From: Mycolicibacterium aubagnense
GTDB taxonomy: Bacteria; Actinomycetota; Actinomycetes; Mycobacteriales; Mycobacteriaceae
NCBI RefSeq assembly: GCF_010730955.1
Contig: NZ_AP022577.1
Coordinates: forward strand, 5,084,001-5,148,000
Length of the DNA: 64,000 nt
Direction: 5' to 3'
This document shows, one piece after another, positions 10,201 through 19,960 of this stretch; positions within the stretch are counted from its first letter, which is position 1, and each line of letters starts with the position of its first letter. The notes under the pieces were generated by a model, which did not search any database, was not told the DNA's origin, and worked only from the letters and a program-made list of their open reading frames with translations. The position numbers and the translations under genes were made by a program.

Positions 10201-11163
10201 GTGAGTGGATCGACCGAGGCGTTGCATCTGGTGCTGGGCGACGAGGAATTGCTGGTCGAGCGTGCGGTGGCCGATGTACTGCGGGCCGCACGCAAGCTCG
10301 CCGGCAACGACAACGTGCCAGTCGACCGGCTGCGCGCCGGCGACGTGTCTACCAGCGAGCTCGCCGAACTGCTGAGCCCGTCGCTGTTCGCCGAGGAACG
10401 CGTGGTGGTCCTGGAGTCTGCGGCCGAAGCCGGTAAGGACGCTGTCGCCCTCATCGCGGACGCCGCGGCCGACCTGCCGGGCGGCACCATGCTCGTCGTC
10501 GTGCACTCCGGTGGCGGCCGTGCCAAGGCGCTGGCGGATCAGCTCAAAAAGCTGGGCGCCGACGTGCATCTGTGCGCCAAGATCACCAAGGCCGCCGAGC
10601 GTGCCGACTTCGTCCGCAAGGAATTCCGGTCGCTGAAGGTCAAGGTCAGCGACGACGCCATCAATGCCGTGCTCGACTCGGTCGGCTCGGACATCCGCGA
10701 ACTGGCCGCGGCGTGCTCACAGCTGGTGGCCGACACCGGGGGGCAGATCGATGTTGCGGCCGTGCGCCGCTATCACTCCGGCAAGGCGGAGGTGAACGGC
10801 TTCGACATCGCCGACAAGGCCGTTTCGGGTGATGTCAGCGGTGTCGCCGAAGCATTGCGCTGGGCGATGGCGGGCGGCGTACCGCATGTGGTGCTGGCCG
10901 ATGCGCTGGCCGAGGCGGTGCATTCGATCGCGCGCGTCGGTGGCTTGTCGGGTGACCCGTACCGGTTGGCGGGGGAGTTGGGTATGCCGCCGTGGCGCGT
11001 CCAGAAGGCCCAGAAGCAGGCCCGGCGCTGGTCCCGGGACACTGTGGCCGAGGCGCTGCGAGTCGTCGCGTCGTTGAACGCGGATGTCAAGGGCGCCGCG
11101 GCCAGTGCCGACTACGCGCTGGAGTCGGCGGTGCGTCGCGTCGCCGAGTTGGCCGACCGCTGA
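10201..11163 (+). CDS. holA: DNA polymerase III subunit delta
   Basis: The 320-residue protein matches the delta subunit of the clamp loader, which opens the sliding clamp for loading onto DNA. Visible features are the N-terminal [14 protein letters not shown] segment, the middle [14 protein letters not shown] region, and the C-terminal collar helices ([14 protein letters not shown]). The GTG start at 10201 lies 33 bases after the previous gene. A strong bidirectional hairpin follows at 11187-11221. Position and length match Rv2413c. Confidence 0.92.
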   Translation: MSGSTEALHLVLGDEELLVERAVADVLRAARKLAGNDNVPVDRLRAGDVSTSELAELLSPSLFAEERVVVLESAAEAGKDAVALIADAAADLPGGTMLVVVHSGGGRAKALADQLKKLGADVHLCAKITKAAERADFVRKEFRSLKVKVSDDAINAVLDSVGSDIRELAAACSQLVADTGGQIDVAAVRRYHSGKAEVNGFDIADKAVSGDVSGVAEALRWAMAGGVPHVVLADALAEAVHSIARVGGLSGDPYRLAGELGMPPWRVQKAQKQARRWSRDTVAEALRVVASLNADVKGAAASADYALESAVRRVAELADR

Positions 11164-11186
11164 GACGGGTCAGTCTCTGAACACAA

Positions 11187-11221
11187 CAAAACCGCGGCTC
11201 TATCAACGGGCCGCGGTTTTG
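11187..11221. terminator. bidirectional hairpin terminator between holA and rpsT
   Basis: A 12-base perfect stem, CAAAACCGCGGC paired with GCCGCGGTTTTG, encloses an 11-base loop. It lies between the converging ends of holA and rpsT, with T/A tracts on both sides, so it can serve both strands. Confidence 0.8.
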
Positions 11222-11240
11222 CGAAGACTACAGGCTCAGC

Positions 11241-11501
11241 TCAGAGCTTGTTGAAGGCCAGGGTCAGCGCCGACTTCTTGTTGGCGGCCTGGTTCTTGTG
11301 GATGACACCCTTGGTGGCGGCCTTGTCCAGCTTGCGGTTGGTGGCAACGAGCAGCTCGCCGGCCTTGTCCTTCTCGCCCGCCTCGACGGCCTCACGGAAG
11401 CCGCGGATAGCCGTACGCAGCGCCGACTTCACCGACTGGTTGCGCAGCCGGGCACGCTCGTTGGTGCGGATGCGCTTTTCCTGCGACTTGATGTTGGCCA
11501 C
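11241..11501 (-). CDS. rpsT: 30S ribosomal protein S20
   Basis: An 86-residue basic protein beginning [22 protein letters not shown] and ending [13 protein letters not shown], the classic bS20 sequence. It binds 16S rRNA early in small-subunit assembly. A ribosome-binding GAAGGAAC lies just upstream of the ATG. It is monocistronic and divergent from the ATP-grasp operon across a 218-base gap. Confidence 0.97.
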   Translation of the reverse strand: MANIKSQEKRIRTNERARLRNQSVKSALRTAIRGFREAVEAGEKDKAGELLVATNRKLDKAATKGVIHKNQAANKKSALTLAFNKL

Positions 11502-11719
11502 GCGTGTCGTTCCTTCTAAATCTCAATTTGGGCATGCTCTGGGACGGGCATGCTCGGTCTTAAGTCTGTGCTCTTCGCCCATCGACGGGCAGCGACTGTT
11601 CAGGTTACCAGCGTCCACGTGAAATCCCCAAAGCGCGGCATACGCGCACTGGCTGGCGACGACCCCAGCATATCGATGAATGCCAAGTTGCCCTGCCGAA
11701 ACTGCCAGGTTGATGCAGC

Positions 11720-13378
11720 ATGTCTGCCATGAGCCCACGGACATCGCGCAGTGCTCCCGCTCGGACGCGGCGCACCACCCCAGGGAATCGCTACGACGGT
11801 GTGTTCGACGGGTACGACGACGTCGACAGCTACACCGAGGCGTACGACGAGATGTTCGACGCCGACGGCGCCGTGCGCGGTCTCTACAAGGGCGTGTTCG
11901 CCGAGCTGGCGCCTTCCGACGCGTCCGAGCTGGCAGCCCGGTCCGAAGCGCTCGGCCGGGCGTTCACCGACCAGGGCATCACGTTCTCGCTTTCGGGTCA
12001 GGAGCGGCCGTTCCCGCTGGATCTGGTGCCCAGGGTCATCTCGGCGGCCGAGTGGTCGAAGCTGGAAAAGGGCATCAAGCAGCGGGTTAAGGCGCTCGAG
12101 ATGTACCTCGACGACGTCTACGGCGATCAGGAGATCCTGCGTGACGGCGTGATCCCGCGCCGGCTGGTGACCTCGTGCGAGCATTTCCACCGGGAGGCCG
12201 CCGGCATCGTCCCGCCCAATGGCGTCCGGATCCACGTCGCGGGCATCGACCTCGTCCGCGACGACAAGGGCGACTTCCGGGTGCTCGAGGACAACCTGCG
12301 CTCGCCGTCCGGCGTGTCATACGTCATGGAGAACCGGCGCACCATGGCCCGGGTGTTCCCCAACCTCTTCGCCACGCACCGGGTCCGGGCGGTCGGTGAC
12401 TATTCGTCGCACCTGCTGCGGGCCCTGCGCAATGCGGCGGCAGCGAACGAGGCGGACCCGACCGTGGTGGTTCTCACTCCGGGCGTCTACAACTCGGCCT
12501 ACTTCGAGCACTCCCTGCTGGCCCGGCAGATGGGCGTCGAACTGGTCGAGGGCCGTGATCTGTTCTGCCGCGACAACGTCGTCTACATGCGCACCACCGA
12601 AGGCGAGCGCCAGGTGGACGTCATCTACCGCCGGATCGACGACATGTACCTCGACCCCATGCAGTTCCGGCCCGACACGGTGCTCGGTGTCGCCGGCCTG
12701 CTCAACGCGGCGCGGGCGGGCAACGTCGTCATCTCCAGCGCGGTGGGCAACGGGGTCGGCGACGACAAGCTGGTCTACACGTACGTGCCGACGATCATCG
12801 AGTACTACCTGGGCGAGAAGCCGCTGCTGGCGAACGTGGACACCTACCGCTGTTGGCTCGACGACGAGTGCGAGGAAGTGCTCGACCGGATCCGCGAACT
12901 GGTCATCAAGCCCGTCGAAGGCTCTGGCGGCTACGGCATCGTCTTCGGGCCGGACGCCTCGGAGAAGGAGATCGCCGCGATCTCGAAAAAGGTTCGCGCC
13001 GACCCGCGTGGCTGGATCGCTCAGCCGGTGGTGCAGCTGTCGACGGTGCCGACGCGGATCGGCGACAAGCTCGCCCCGCGGCACGTCGACCTGCGGCCCT
13101 TCGCCGTCAACGACGGCGACGACGTGTGGGTGTTGCCGGGCGGGCTGACTCGCGTGGCGCTCCCGGAGGGCTCGCTGGTGGTCAACTCCAGCCAGGGTGG
13201 GGGATCGAAGGACACGTGGGTGCTGGCGTCACGGGCGTCGACCGCCGACCGCGAGCTCGCCGCTGCCGAAGTCGTCCGCTCGTTGCCGTCTGCCGGTCAG
13301 GCGGCCGCTGACGGACCCCCGCAACAAACCGTGCAAACCGCACAGCAACAGCAACAGCAACAGGCGGTGATGCACTGA
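11720..13378 (+). CDS. circularly permuted ATP-grasp protein
   Basis: A 552-residue member of the circularly permuted ATP-grasp family (Rv2411c type), with [30 protein letters not shown] and the glycine-rich nucleotide loop [17 protein letters not shown]. In many bacteria it is encoded with an alpha-E protein and a transglutaminase-like protein, as here, and is thought to be part of a peptide-ligating or modifying system of unknown product. The C-terminal tail is glutamine-rich (QQQQQQQ), low-complexity and likely disordered. Alternative start: ATG at 11729. Confidence 0.88.
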   Translation: MSAMSPRTSRSAPARTRRTTPGNRYDGVFDGYDDVDSYTEAYDEMFDADGAVRGLYKGVFAELAPSDASELAARSEALGRAFTDQGITFSLSGQERPFPLDLVPRVISAAEWSKLEKGIKQRVKALEMYLDDVYGDQEILRDGVIPRRLVTSCEHFHREAAGIVPPNGVRIHVAGIDLVRDDKGDFRVLEDNLRSPSGVSYVMENRRTMARVFPNLFATHRVRAVGDYSSHLLRALRNAAAANEADPTVVVLTPGVYNSAYFEHSLLARQMGVELVEGRDLFCRDNVVYMRTTEGERQVDVIYRRIDDMYLDPMQFRPDTVLGVAGLLNAARAGNVVISSAVGNGVGDDKLVYTYVPTIIEYYLGEKPLLANVDTYRCWLDDECEEVLDRIRELVIKPVEGSGGYGIVFGPDASEKEIAAISKKVRADPRGWIAQPVVQLSTVPTRIGDKLAPRHVDLRPFAVNDGDDVWVLPGGLTRVALPEGSLVVNSSQGGGSKDTWVLASRASTADRELAAAEVVRSLPSAGQAAADGPPQQTVQTAQQQQQQQAVMH

Positions 13379-14349
13379 TGTTGGCCCGTAATGCCGAATC
13401 GCTGTACTGGATCGGCCGCTACGTCGAGCGCGCCGACGACACCGCCCGCATCTTGGACGTCACCGTGCATCAGTTGCTGGAGGACTCGAGCGTCGACCCC
13501 GACGTGGCATCGCGAACGTTGCTGCGGGTCTTGGGGATCGCGCCACCCGCGGCCCCACTGAACATGTGGTCCTTGACCGACCTGGTCGCCTTCGGTCGTG
13601 GTGACGGACAGAATTCGATCGTCGAGTCGATCTCGGCCGCCCGGGAAAATGCCCGCGGTGCACGGGAAGTCACGTCCACCGAAATGTGGGAGTGCCTCAA
13701 CACCACCTACAACGCCCTGGCAGACCGCGAGCGGGCGGCCAGAAAGCTTGGACCGCACGAATTTCTGAGCTTCGTGGAAGGACGCGCGGCGATGTTCGCC
13801 GGCCTGGCCGACTCGACGCTGTCGCGTGACGACGGCTACCGCTTCATGATGCTGGGCCGGTCGATCGAGCGCGTCGACATGACGGTGCGCCTGCTGCTGG
13901 CCCGCGTCGGTGACAGTGCGTCGTCGCCGGCATGGGTGACGGTGCTGCGCTCGGCCGGTGCCCACGACACCTATCTGCGCACCTACCGCGGCGTGCTGGA
14001 CGCCGGCCGCGTTGTCGAATTCATGTTGCTGGACAGGCTGTTTCCGCGGTCGGTGTTCTACTCGCTCCGGGTGGCCGAGCGGCATCTGGACGAACTGCAC
14101 CACCGGCCGCATGATCGGGTCGGTGCCACCGGGGAGGCGCAGCGCCTGCTCGGCCGGGCCCGCAGCGAGTTGGAGTTCCTGCGGCCGGGTCTGCTGCTGG
14201 ACTCCCTGGAGGCGCGCCTGGCCGGTCTGCAACGCAGCTGCCGGGAAATCGGAGAAGCGTTGGCGCTGGAGTACTTTCACGCGGCGCCGTGGGTCGCGTG
14301 GACCGACGCGGGCCACCCGGTGGCGGTCATCGAGGAAGGTGAGATCTGA
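13378..14349 (+). CDS. alpha-E domain-containing protein
   Basis: This 323-residue, largely alpha-helical protein begins [24 protein letters not shown], the alpha-E (DUF403) signature. Its ATG overlaps the stop of the ATP-grasp gene (TGATG). The family has no proven activity; the strict linkage with the ATP-grasp and transglutaminase-like genes suggests one complex or pathway. It is homologous by position to Rv2410c. Confidence 0.88.
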   Translation: MLARNAESLYWIGRYVERADDTARILDVTVHQLLEDSSVDPDVASRTLLRVLGIAPPAAPLNMWSLTDLVAFGRGDGQNSIVESISAARENARGAREVTSTEMWECLNTTYNALADRERAARKLGPHEFLSFVEGRAAMFAGLADSTLSRDDGYRFMMLGRSIERVDMTVRLLLARVGDSASSPAWVTVLRSAGAHDTYLRTYRGVLDAGRVVEFMLLDRLFPRSVFYSLRVAERHLDELHHRPHDRVGATGEAQRLLGRARSELEFLRPGLLLDSLEARLAGLQRSCREIGEALALEYFHAAPWVAWTDAGHPVAVIEEGEI

Positions 14350-14350
14350 T

Positions 14351-15190
14351 ATGTGGCGGCTCAGAGTTGTCCATGCCACGGGGTATGCCTACAAGTCAGC
14401 GGTGACGGCGTCGTTCAACGAAGCTCGCTTGACGCCGCGCTCGGACTCGCGACAGAACGTCATCCTCAACCGGGTCGAGACCACGCCGGCCACCCGCTCG
14501 TACCGGTACATCGACTACTGGGGCACGGCGGTGACAGCCTTCGATCTGCACGCGCCGCACACCGAACTGGAGGTGACGTCGTCGTCGGTCGTCGAGACCG
14601 ACAAGGGTGAGATGCCTGCGGAACTGGTCACGTGGGACGACCTGGCCGGCGGCGGCGTGCGTGACCGATTTGACGAACTGCTCGTGCCGACGGCGTACAC
14701 GCCGGTCAGCAAGCGCCTGCAGCGGGTCGGCCAGCGGATCATGAAGTACTACGACCCGCAGGAAGCGGTGGTCGCCGCGGCGAACTGGATCAACACCGAA
14801 CTGGACTATGTCCCGGGCACCACCGGCGTGCATTCGTCCGGGCTGGACGCGCTGCGTGAAGGCAAGGGGGTGTGCCAGGACTTCGCGCACCTGACGCTGA
14901 TTTTGTTGCGCAGCATGGGGATTCCGGCGCGTTACGTGTCCGGCTACCTGCATCCGCAGCGCAGGGCCGAGGTCGGCGACACCATCGAGGGGCAGAGCCA
15001 CGCCTGGGTGCAGGCCTGGACCGGCGGCTGGTGGGACTACGACCCGACCAACGACGTCGAGATCAGCGAGCAGTACGTGACCGTCGCAGTGGGACGGGAC
15101 TACGCGGACGTCACGCCGCTCAAGGGCATCTACTCGGGCGAGGGGTCCACCGATCTGGACGTCGTCGTGGAAATCACCCGGCTCGCTTGA
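14351..15190 (+). CDS. transglutaminase-like cysteine peptidase family protein
   Basis: The 279-residue protein has an N-terminal bacterial transglutaminase-like beta domain (LRVVHATGYAYKSAVTASFNEARL) and a papain-like core with catalytic Cys in GVCQDFAHL, His in SHAWVQAW and Asp in DYDPTND. No signal peptide is seen. It starts 1 base after the alpha-E gene stop, so the three genes form one coupled operon. It may cleave or form amide bonds in whatever the ATP-grasp partner makes. It is homologous by position to Rv2409c. Confidence 0.9.
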   Translation: MWRLRVVHATGYAYKSAVTASFNEARLTPRSDSRQNVILNRVETTPATRSYRYIDYWGTAVTAFDLHAPHTELEVTSSSVVETDKGEMPAELVTWDDLAGGGVRDRFDELLVPTAYTPVSKRLQRVGQRIMKYYDPQEAVVAAANWINTELDYVPGTTGVHSSGLDALREGKGVCQDFAHLTLILLRSMGIPARYVSGYLHPQRRAEVGDTIEGQSHAWVQAWTGGWWDYDPTNDVEISEQYVTVAVGRDYADVTPLKGIYSGEGSTDLDVVVEITRLA

Positions 15191-15257
15191 CTTTCCCGTC
15201 TAACCGCCGGGCGCCGACTACCATAGATGTGAGGTAGATCACGATCGGAGGTGGGCG

Positions 15258-15689
15258 ATGCGGATCGCGGACGTACTGAGCAACAAGGGTGCCGCGGTAG
15301 CGACCATAGCTCCAACGACCACGGTGTCCCAGCTGCTGGCCAGCCTGGCAGCCCTGAACATCGGCGCGATGGTGGTGGTCGGACCCGAAGGCCTGGCCGG
15401 CATCGTGTCCGAACGCGACGTGGTGCGCGAGCTGCACAAGCGTGGCGGGGGTCTACTGGGCCAGCCGGTTTCGGAGATCATGACGACCGTCCTGGCCACC
15501 TGCACTCCGCGCGACACCGTCGACCACCTCGTGGTCCTGATGACCCAGAACCGGGTGCGGCACGTGCCCGTCCTCGACGACGGTCGGCTGGCCGGCATCG
15601 TCAGCATCGGCGACATCGTCAAGACCCGGATGGAAGAGCTCGAGACCGAGCAGCAACACCTACAGGACTACATCAACCAAGGCGGTTAG
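15258..15689 (+). CDS. tandem CBS-domain protein
   Basis: A 143-residue protein consisting of two CBS domains (IGAMVVVGPEGLAGIVSERD and RVRHVPVLDDGRLAGIVSIGD), which bind adenosine nucleotides such as AMP, ATP or S-adenosylmethionine. No catalytic domain is fused, so it is probably a stand-alone sensor. A strong GGAGGTG ribosome-binding site precedes the ATG. It corresponds in position to Rv2406c. Confidence 0.87.
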   Translation: MRIADVLSNKGAAVATIAPTTTVSQLLASLAALNIGAMVVVGPEGLAGIVSERDVVRELHKRGGGLLGQPVSEIMTTVLATCTPRDTVDHLVVLMTQNRVRHVPVLDDGRLAGIVSIGDIVKTRMEELETEQQHLQDYINQGG

Positions 15690-15731
15690 CTCCTCGCCTT
15701 CTCCCGCGAGCTGGGGGCACCTCCCGCTCGC

Positions 15732-15760
15732 GAGCGCGCGTGTTTGTCCGGCGACGCGCC
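15732..15760 (+). repeat. left arm of inverted repeat flanking the GNAT gene
   Basis: The core GTTTGTCCGGCGAC reads outwards towards the matching inverted copy at 16534-16562. The whole 29-base arm differs from the reverse complement of the other arm at about three positions. It lies in the 179-base gap between the CBS gene and the acetyltransferase. Confidence 0.7.
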
Positions 15761-15868
15761 GGTTTCGGCGTGCAATGTGCGCCCACTCACGGGCCGCGAA
15801 CGGGCACGGACTGTCCGAAGATCGGGCGACGCGTGCATCAGCGTGACGGTTCGCGGCAAGCTGGCGGC

Positions 15869-16477
15869 ATGCGTGAAATTCAGACCCGTGCGGCCACTCG
15901 TTCCGACACCGGTGCTTTGTCGCACACCCTCGCCCGCGCTTTCGCCGACGATCCGGTCATGAAGTGGATGATTCCCGACGACGGAGCGCGTCGGCGCCGA
16001 CTGCCGCGCCTGTTCGCGGCGCTCGCCAAGTACCAGCATCTGGACCACGGCGGCGTCGAGGTCGCTTCGTCGGGGGACGGCATCGGCGCGGCGGCATTGT
16101 GGGATCCGCCGGGGACGTGGCGGCAGACGCGCGGCGACGAGCTGCGGATCGCGCCCATCATGCTGCTGACGTTGGGCACGGCCGTGCTGCGCGGGCAGGC
16201 GGCTTCCGAACTGATGAAGAAGCATCATCCTGAGGAGCCGCACTGGTATCTGGCGGTAATCGGTAGTGACCCTCTGGTTCGCGGCGGCGGGTTCGGTCAG
16301 GCGCTGATGAAGTCCCGGTTGGACCGCGTCGACGCCGAACATGCACCGGCCTATCTGGAGTCGAGCAACCCCGTGAACGTGCCGTATTACGAGCGGTTCG
16401 GATTCGAGGTCACCGGCGAGATGGTGCTGCCGAACGGCGGACCCAGCCTGATTCCGATGTGGCGGCAGCCTCGGTAG
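15869..16477 (+). CDS. GNAT-family N-acetyltransferase
   Basis: This 202-residue protein has the GNAT acetyl-CoA loop LVRGGGFGQALMKSRLDRVDAE and the C-terminal PYYERFGFEVTGEM motif. The substrate is unknown. The ATG at 15869 was taken because the GNAT fold starts immediately after it (EIQTRAATRSDTGAL). The gene stands alone between two inverted repeats of about 29 bases and has no counterpart that I recall at this point in M. tuberculosis, which suggests lineage-specific insertion. Confidence 0.83.
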   Translation: MREIQTRAATRSDTGALSHTLARAFADDPVMKWMIPDDGARRRRLPRLFAALAKYQHLDHGGVEVASSGDGIGAAALWDPPGTWRQTRGDELRIAPIMLLTLGTAVLRGQAASELMKKHHPEEPHWYLAVIGSDPLVRGGGFGQALMKSRLDRVDAEHAPAYLESSNPVNVPYYERFGFEVTGEMVLPNGGPSLIPMWRQPR

Positions 16478-16533
16478 GTGCGCTCATTGCACTCTCGTCG
16501 GGCGCGAGCGGTCGCTGAGTGCACGGGGAAAGC

Positions 16534-16562
16534 GGCGTGTCGCCGGACAAACCCGCACGCTC
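16534..16562 (-). repeat. right arm of inverted repeat flanking the GNAT gene
   Basis: The inverted copy of 15732-15760 has the core GTCGCCGGACAAAC. It lies between the acetyltransferase stop and the converging PemK/MazF-like gene. It could act as part of a terminator or be a remnant of a mobile or repetitive element. Confidence 0.7.
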
Positions 16563-16583
16563 GCGGGAGCGAGGGGCGGGGGA

Positions 16584-17186
16584 CTAGCTCCAGGAATAGC
16601 CGGCCCGGAGGCGGGCGGCGATGATCTCGAACTTGTCGCGTTCGAGGATCGCGCCTTCGCGGCGGATGCCTTCCTCGGGCACATCGAGCACCCGGTCGAG
16701 TCGCACCCAGCTGGCGCGTCCCTCGTAGTCCCAGCTGCCGGAGCCGATGCCCACCCAGTCGGGGTCGCCCTGGTACCGGTCCTGGCTGGACACCATCAGG
16801 CCCAGCAGCGTCGTGCGGTCGCGACCCACCACCAGCACGGGGCGGTCCTTGCCGCGGGTCGGGTCGTCTTCGTAGACGACCCAGGTCCAGACGATCTCGC
16901 CGGGGTCGGCCTTGCCGTCCAGGTCGGGCGAGTAGACGATGCGCCGGGCGCGGTGCGCGGTGGGGACGATGTTCTCGGTGACCGGCCGTCCCGCGGTGAT
17001 GGCCGCCTGCGGCTCCGCCGGAACCGCGCCGAGCGCGGTCAGTCCCACTTCGATGCCGAACCGGATCCCCTGCTGGATGGTCCGAGACAGCCCGTCAGGC
17101 TGCTGCAGATTGCGGATGAGCTTGGGCGCCTCGTTGAACACCAGTTGTTCCGCGAAACGCTGGAACGTCCTCCACTGCGACGCCAT
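16584..17186 (-). CDS. PemK/MazF-like toxin-fold protein (Rv2405 type)
   Basis: The 200-residue protein carries a MazF/PemK-like SH3 barrel in its C-terminal two-thirds: GEIVWTWVVYEDDPTRGKDRPVLVVGRD, then LLGLMVSSQ and SWVRLDRVLDV. A helical N-terminal extension of about 85 residues precedes it. Classic MazF is an endoribonuclease of about 110 residues; no antitoxin gene is adjacent, so toxicity is doubtful. The ATG at 17186 is preferred because TATGCT (17194-17199) ends 7 bases before it, a leaderless arrangement. Confidence 0.75.
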   Translation of the reverse strand: MASQWRTFQRFAEQLVFNEAPKLIRNLQQPDGLSRTIQQGIRFGIEVGLTALGAVPAEPQAAITAGRPVTENIVPTAHRARRIVYSPDLDGKADPGEIVWTWVVYEDDPTRGKDRPVLVVGRDRTTLLGLMVSSQDRYQGDPDWVGIGSGSWDYEGRASWVRLDRVLDVPEEGIRREGAILERDKFEIIAARLRAGYSWS

Positions 17187-17298
17187 GACTTCGAGCATAG
17201 GGGAGTTTCCGGCCCGCGATTTAGCCGCCGGGGTCCTCGCTAGATACCCTGGTAGTCGCGCGTGATACGCGCGGACCCATCGTCACCAGGAGATTCCC

Positions 17299-19140
17299 AT
17301 CAGCAGTTTCGCCGACAAGACGTTCACTGCGCCGGCGCAGATTCGGAACTTCTGCATCATCGCCCATATTGACCACGGCAAGTCCACCCTGGCCGACCGC
17401 ATGCTGGGAATCACCGGTGTGGTTGCCGACCGGGACATGCGAGCCCAGTACCTCGACCGCATGGACATCGAGCGGGAACGCGGTATCACCATCAAGGCGC
17501 AGAACGTGCGGCTGCCGTGGGAGGTCAACGGCGAGCAGTTCGTGCTGCATCTCATCGACACCCCGGGCCACGTCGACTTCACCTACGAGGTGTCGCGCGC
17601 ACTGGAGGCCTGTGAGGGCGCGGTGCTGCTGGTCGACGCCGCTCAGGGCATCGAGGCGCAGACGCTGGCCAACCTGTACCTGGCGCTGGACCGCGATCTG
17701 ACGATCATCCCGGTGCTCAACAAGATCGACCTGCCCGCCGCCGACCCCGATCGGTATGCCGGTGAGATCGCCCACATCATCGGCTGCGAACCCAGCGATG
17801 TGCTGCGCGTCTCCGGCAAGACCGGCGAGGGCGTGCGCGAACTCCTCGACGAGGTGGTGCGACTGATCCCCGCCCCCGTCGGCGACGCCGACGCACCCGC
17901 GCGGGCGATGATCTTCGACTCCGTCTACGACATCTACCGCGGTGTGGTCACCTACGTCCGCGTGGTGGACGGCAAGCTGAACCCGCGCGAGAAGATCAAG
18001 ATGATGTCCACCGGGGCGACACACGAGCTGCTCGAGGTCGGCATCGTCTCGCCGGAGCCCAAGGCTTCCGACGGGCTGGGCGTGGGCGAGGTCGGCTACC
18101 TGATCACCGGCGTGAAGGACGTCCGCCAGTCGAAGGTGGGTGACACGGTGACCTCGGCCCGTAACGGGGCGACTGAGGCGCTGACGGGCTACCGCGAACC
18201 CCGGCCGATGGTGTACTCGGGGCTTTACCCGGTGGACGGCTCGGACTATCCGGTACTGCGAGAGGCGCTGGACAAGCTGCAGCTCAACGATGCCGCGCTG
18301 ACCTACGAGCCGGAAACCTCCGTGGCCCTTGGCTTCGGCTTCCGCTGCGGCTTCCTGGGCCTGCTTCACATGGAGATCACGCGCGAGCGCCTGGAGCGCG
18401 AGTTCAACCTGGACCTGATCTCCACCTCGCCCAACGTGGTCTACCGGGTGATCAAGGACGACAACACCGAGATGGTCGTCACGAACCCGTCGGACTGGCC
18501 AGAAGGCAAGGTGCGCAGCGTCTTTGAGCCCGTCGTGAAGACGACGGTGATCGCGCCCAGCGAGTTCATCGGCACCATCATGGAGCTGTGCCAGCAGCGT
18601 CGCGGCGAGCTGGGCGGGATGGACTACCTGTCCCCGGAACGCGTCGAGCTGCGCTACACCATGCCGCTCGGCGAGATCATCTTCGACTTCTTCGACTCGC
18701 TGAAGTCCCGCACCCGTGGCTACGCCAGCCTCGACTACGAAGAGGCCGGCGAGCAGGAAGCCGACCTGGTGAAGGTCGATATCCTGCTGCAGGGCGAGGC
18801 CGTCGACGCGTTCAGCGCCATCGTGCACAAGGATTCGGCGTCGGCCTATGGCAACAAGATGACGAGCAAGCTCAAGGAACTGATTCCCCGCCAGCAGTTC
18901 GAGGTCCCGGTGCAGGCGGCCATCGGCTCGAGAATCATTGCCCGCGAGAACATCCGGGCCATCCGCAAGGACGTGCTCTCCAAGTGCTACGGCGGTGACA
19001 TCACCCGTAAGCGCAAGCTGCTCGAGAAGCAGAAGGAGGGCAAGAAGCGGATGAAAACCATTGGGCGCGTAGAAGTTCCGCAGGAGGCCTTCGTCGCCGC
19101 GCTGTCGACCGACGCGGCGAGCGACAAGCCCAAGAAGTAG
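17299..19140 (+). CDS. lepA: elongation factor 4 (LepA), apparent ATC start
   Basis: LepA is a GTPase that acts on translating ribosomes. G1 [10 protein letters not shown]2 region RGITIKAQ, G3 DTPGH and G4 NKID are all present, followed by EF-G-like domains and the C-terminal [17 protein letters not shown] tail. The first in-frame ATG (17401) lies after the P-loop and would remove it. Upstream, an in-frame TGA at 17263 closes the frame and no ATG, GTG or TTG occurs between. AGGAG at 17288-17292 sits 6 bases before ATC at 17299, giving 613 residues; ATT at 17293 is the alternative. Confidence 0.9.
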   Translation: MSSFADKTFTAPAQIRNFCIIAHIDHGKSTLADRMLGITGVVADRDMRAQYLDRMDIERERGITIKAQNVRLPWEVNGEQFVLHLIDTPGHVDFTYEVSRALEACEGAVLLVDAAQGIEAQTLANLYLALDRDLTIIPVLNKIDLPAADPDRYAGEIAHIIGCEPSDVLRVSGKTGEGVRELLDEVVRLIPAPVGDADAPARAMIFDSVYDIYRGVVTYVRVVDGKLNPREKIKMMSTGATHELLEVGIVSPEPKASDGLGVGEVGYLITGVKDVRQSKVGDTVTSARNGATEALTGYREPRPMVYSGLYPVDGSDYPVLREALDKLQLNDAALTYEPETSVALGFGFRCGFLGLLHMEITRERLEREFNLDLISTSPNVVYRVIKDDNTEMVVTNPSDWPEGKVRSVFEPVVKTTVIAPSEFIGTIMELCQQRRGELGGMDYLSPERVELRYTMPLGEIIFDFFDSLKSRTRGYASLDYEEAGEQEADLVKVDILLQGEAVDAFSAIVHKDSASAYGNKMTSKLKELIPRQQFEVPVQAAIGSRIIARENIRAIRKDVLSKCYGGDITRKRKLLEKQKEGKKRMKTIGRVEVPQEAFVAALSTDAASDKPKK

Positions 19141-19151
19141 CTGCGACAGCA

Positions 19152-19185
19152 AAACTGCCCCAAATCAACGGATTTGGGGCAGTTT
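19152..19185. terminator. bidirectional hairpin terminator after lepA
   Basis: A 15-base perfect stem (AAACTGCCCCAAATC with its complement) and a 4-base loop lie 11 bases after the lepA stop and just before the end of the converging methyltransferase gene. Confidence 0.85.
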
Positions 19186-19198
19186 GTGTTTGTGCGAG

Positions 19199-19960
19199 CT
19201 ACGCAGCGTGGTGCGGGCCCGCTGAGTGGTGGTGCGGGTGCAAGCCGGGGATCATCATCGGCACGTCGTCGCGGTAGTGCCGGTAGGAATCGCCGAGGCT
19301 CGCCACCAGATCGTGCTCCTCGAGCTGTACCGCGATCAGGATGTATCCGGTGGTCGCCAGCGAGAACATCAAGTGCCCCGCCGTCATCGTCGGGGTGGCC
19401 CAGAACGCCACGATGAAGCCGACCATGATCGGGTGCCGAACCACCCGGTAGAACAGCGTGGTCCGGAAAGCCAAGTCGCGGTAGGGCTCTCCACGCCAGG
19501 CCAGATACACCTGCCGCAGCCCGAAGAGATCGAAGTGGTTGATCATGAACGTCGACGTCAGCACGATCGCCCAGCCCGCCCAGAACAGGGTCAGCAGCAC
19601 GTAGCGCCCGGCCGGTGCGCTGACGTGCCAGATGACCTGGGGCATGGTCCGCCACTGCCAGTAGAGCAGGCCCAGCAGCAGGCTCGACATCAGGACGTAG
19701 GTGCTGCGTTCGATGGACTGCGGCACGATGCGCGTCCACATCCGTTTGAACGCCGGCCGCGCCATCACGCTGTGTTGCACCGCGAACAGGCCGAGCAGGA
19801 TCAGGTTGACCACCACCGCCTCGCCGATCGATGCGGTGATCCCATGATCGACCGTGCGGGGCACCACCACGTTGCCCACGAAGCCGATGGCATAGAGGAA
19901 CGAGACCAGGAACACCGCGTAACACAGCGCGCCGTAGCCAAGTGTCAGATAGCGCTTCAT
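19199..19960 (-). CDS. mddA: MddA-like methanethiol S-methyltransferase (NnrU/isoprenylcysteine methyltransferase-like membrane protein)
   Basis: This 253-residue membrane protein has six or so hydrophobic helices and a C-terminal YRVVRHPIMVGFIVAFWATPTMTAGHLMFS motif followed by EEHDLVASLGDSYRHYRDDVPMM, the pattern of MddA-type methyltransferases. MddA makes dimethyl sulfide from methanethiol and S-adenosylmethionine; M. tuberculosis has a proven member. GGAGG 5 bases before ATG 19960 fixes the start. It lies next to the encapsulin/desulfurase genes, so a sulfur role is likely. A related membrane methyltransferase specificity is the alternative. Confidence 0.75.
   Translation of the reverse strand: MKRYLTLGYGALCYAVFLVSFLYAIGFVGNVVVPRTVDHGITASIGEAVVVNLILLGLFAVQHSVMARPAFKRMWTRIVPQSIERSTYVLMSSLLLGLLYWQWRTMPQVIWHVSAPAGRYVLLTLFWAGWAIVLTSTFMINHFDLFGLRQVYLAWRGEPYRDLAFRTTLFYRVVRHPIMVGFIVAFWATPTMTAGHLMFSLATTGYILIAVQLEEHDLVASLGDSYRHYRDDVPMMIPGLHPHHHSAGPHHAA

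Noticed and set aside
13323..13369. CAG/CAA run at the end of the ATP-grasp gene as an expanded simple repeat or CRISPR
   Set aside because: It is a short mixed-codon glutamine tail in frame with the gene; there are no spacers or repeat units of CRISPR type.
17401..19140. A truncated lepA starting at the first ATG
   Set aside because: This would lose the AHIDHGKST nucleotide-binding loop. Conserved sequence continues upstream in frame.
17221..19152. 643-codon minus-strand frame opposite lepA
   Set aside because: LepA is certain on the plus strand. The antisense product has no domain signature.
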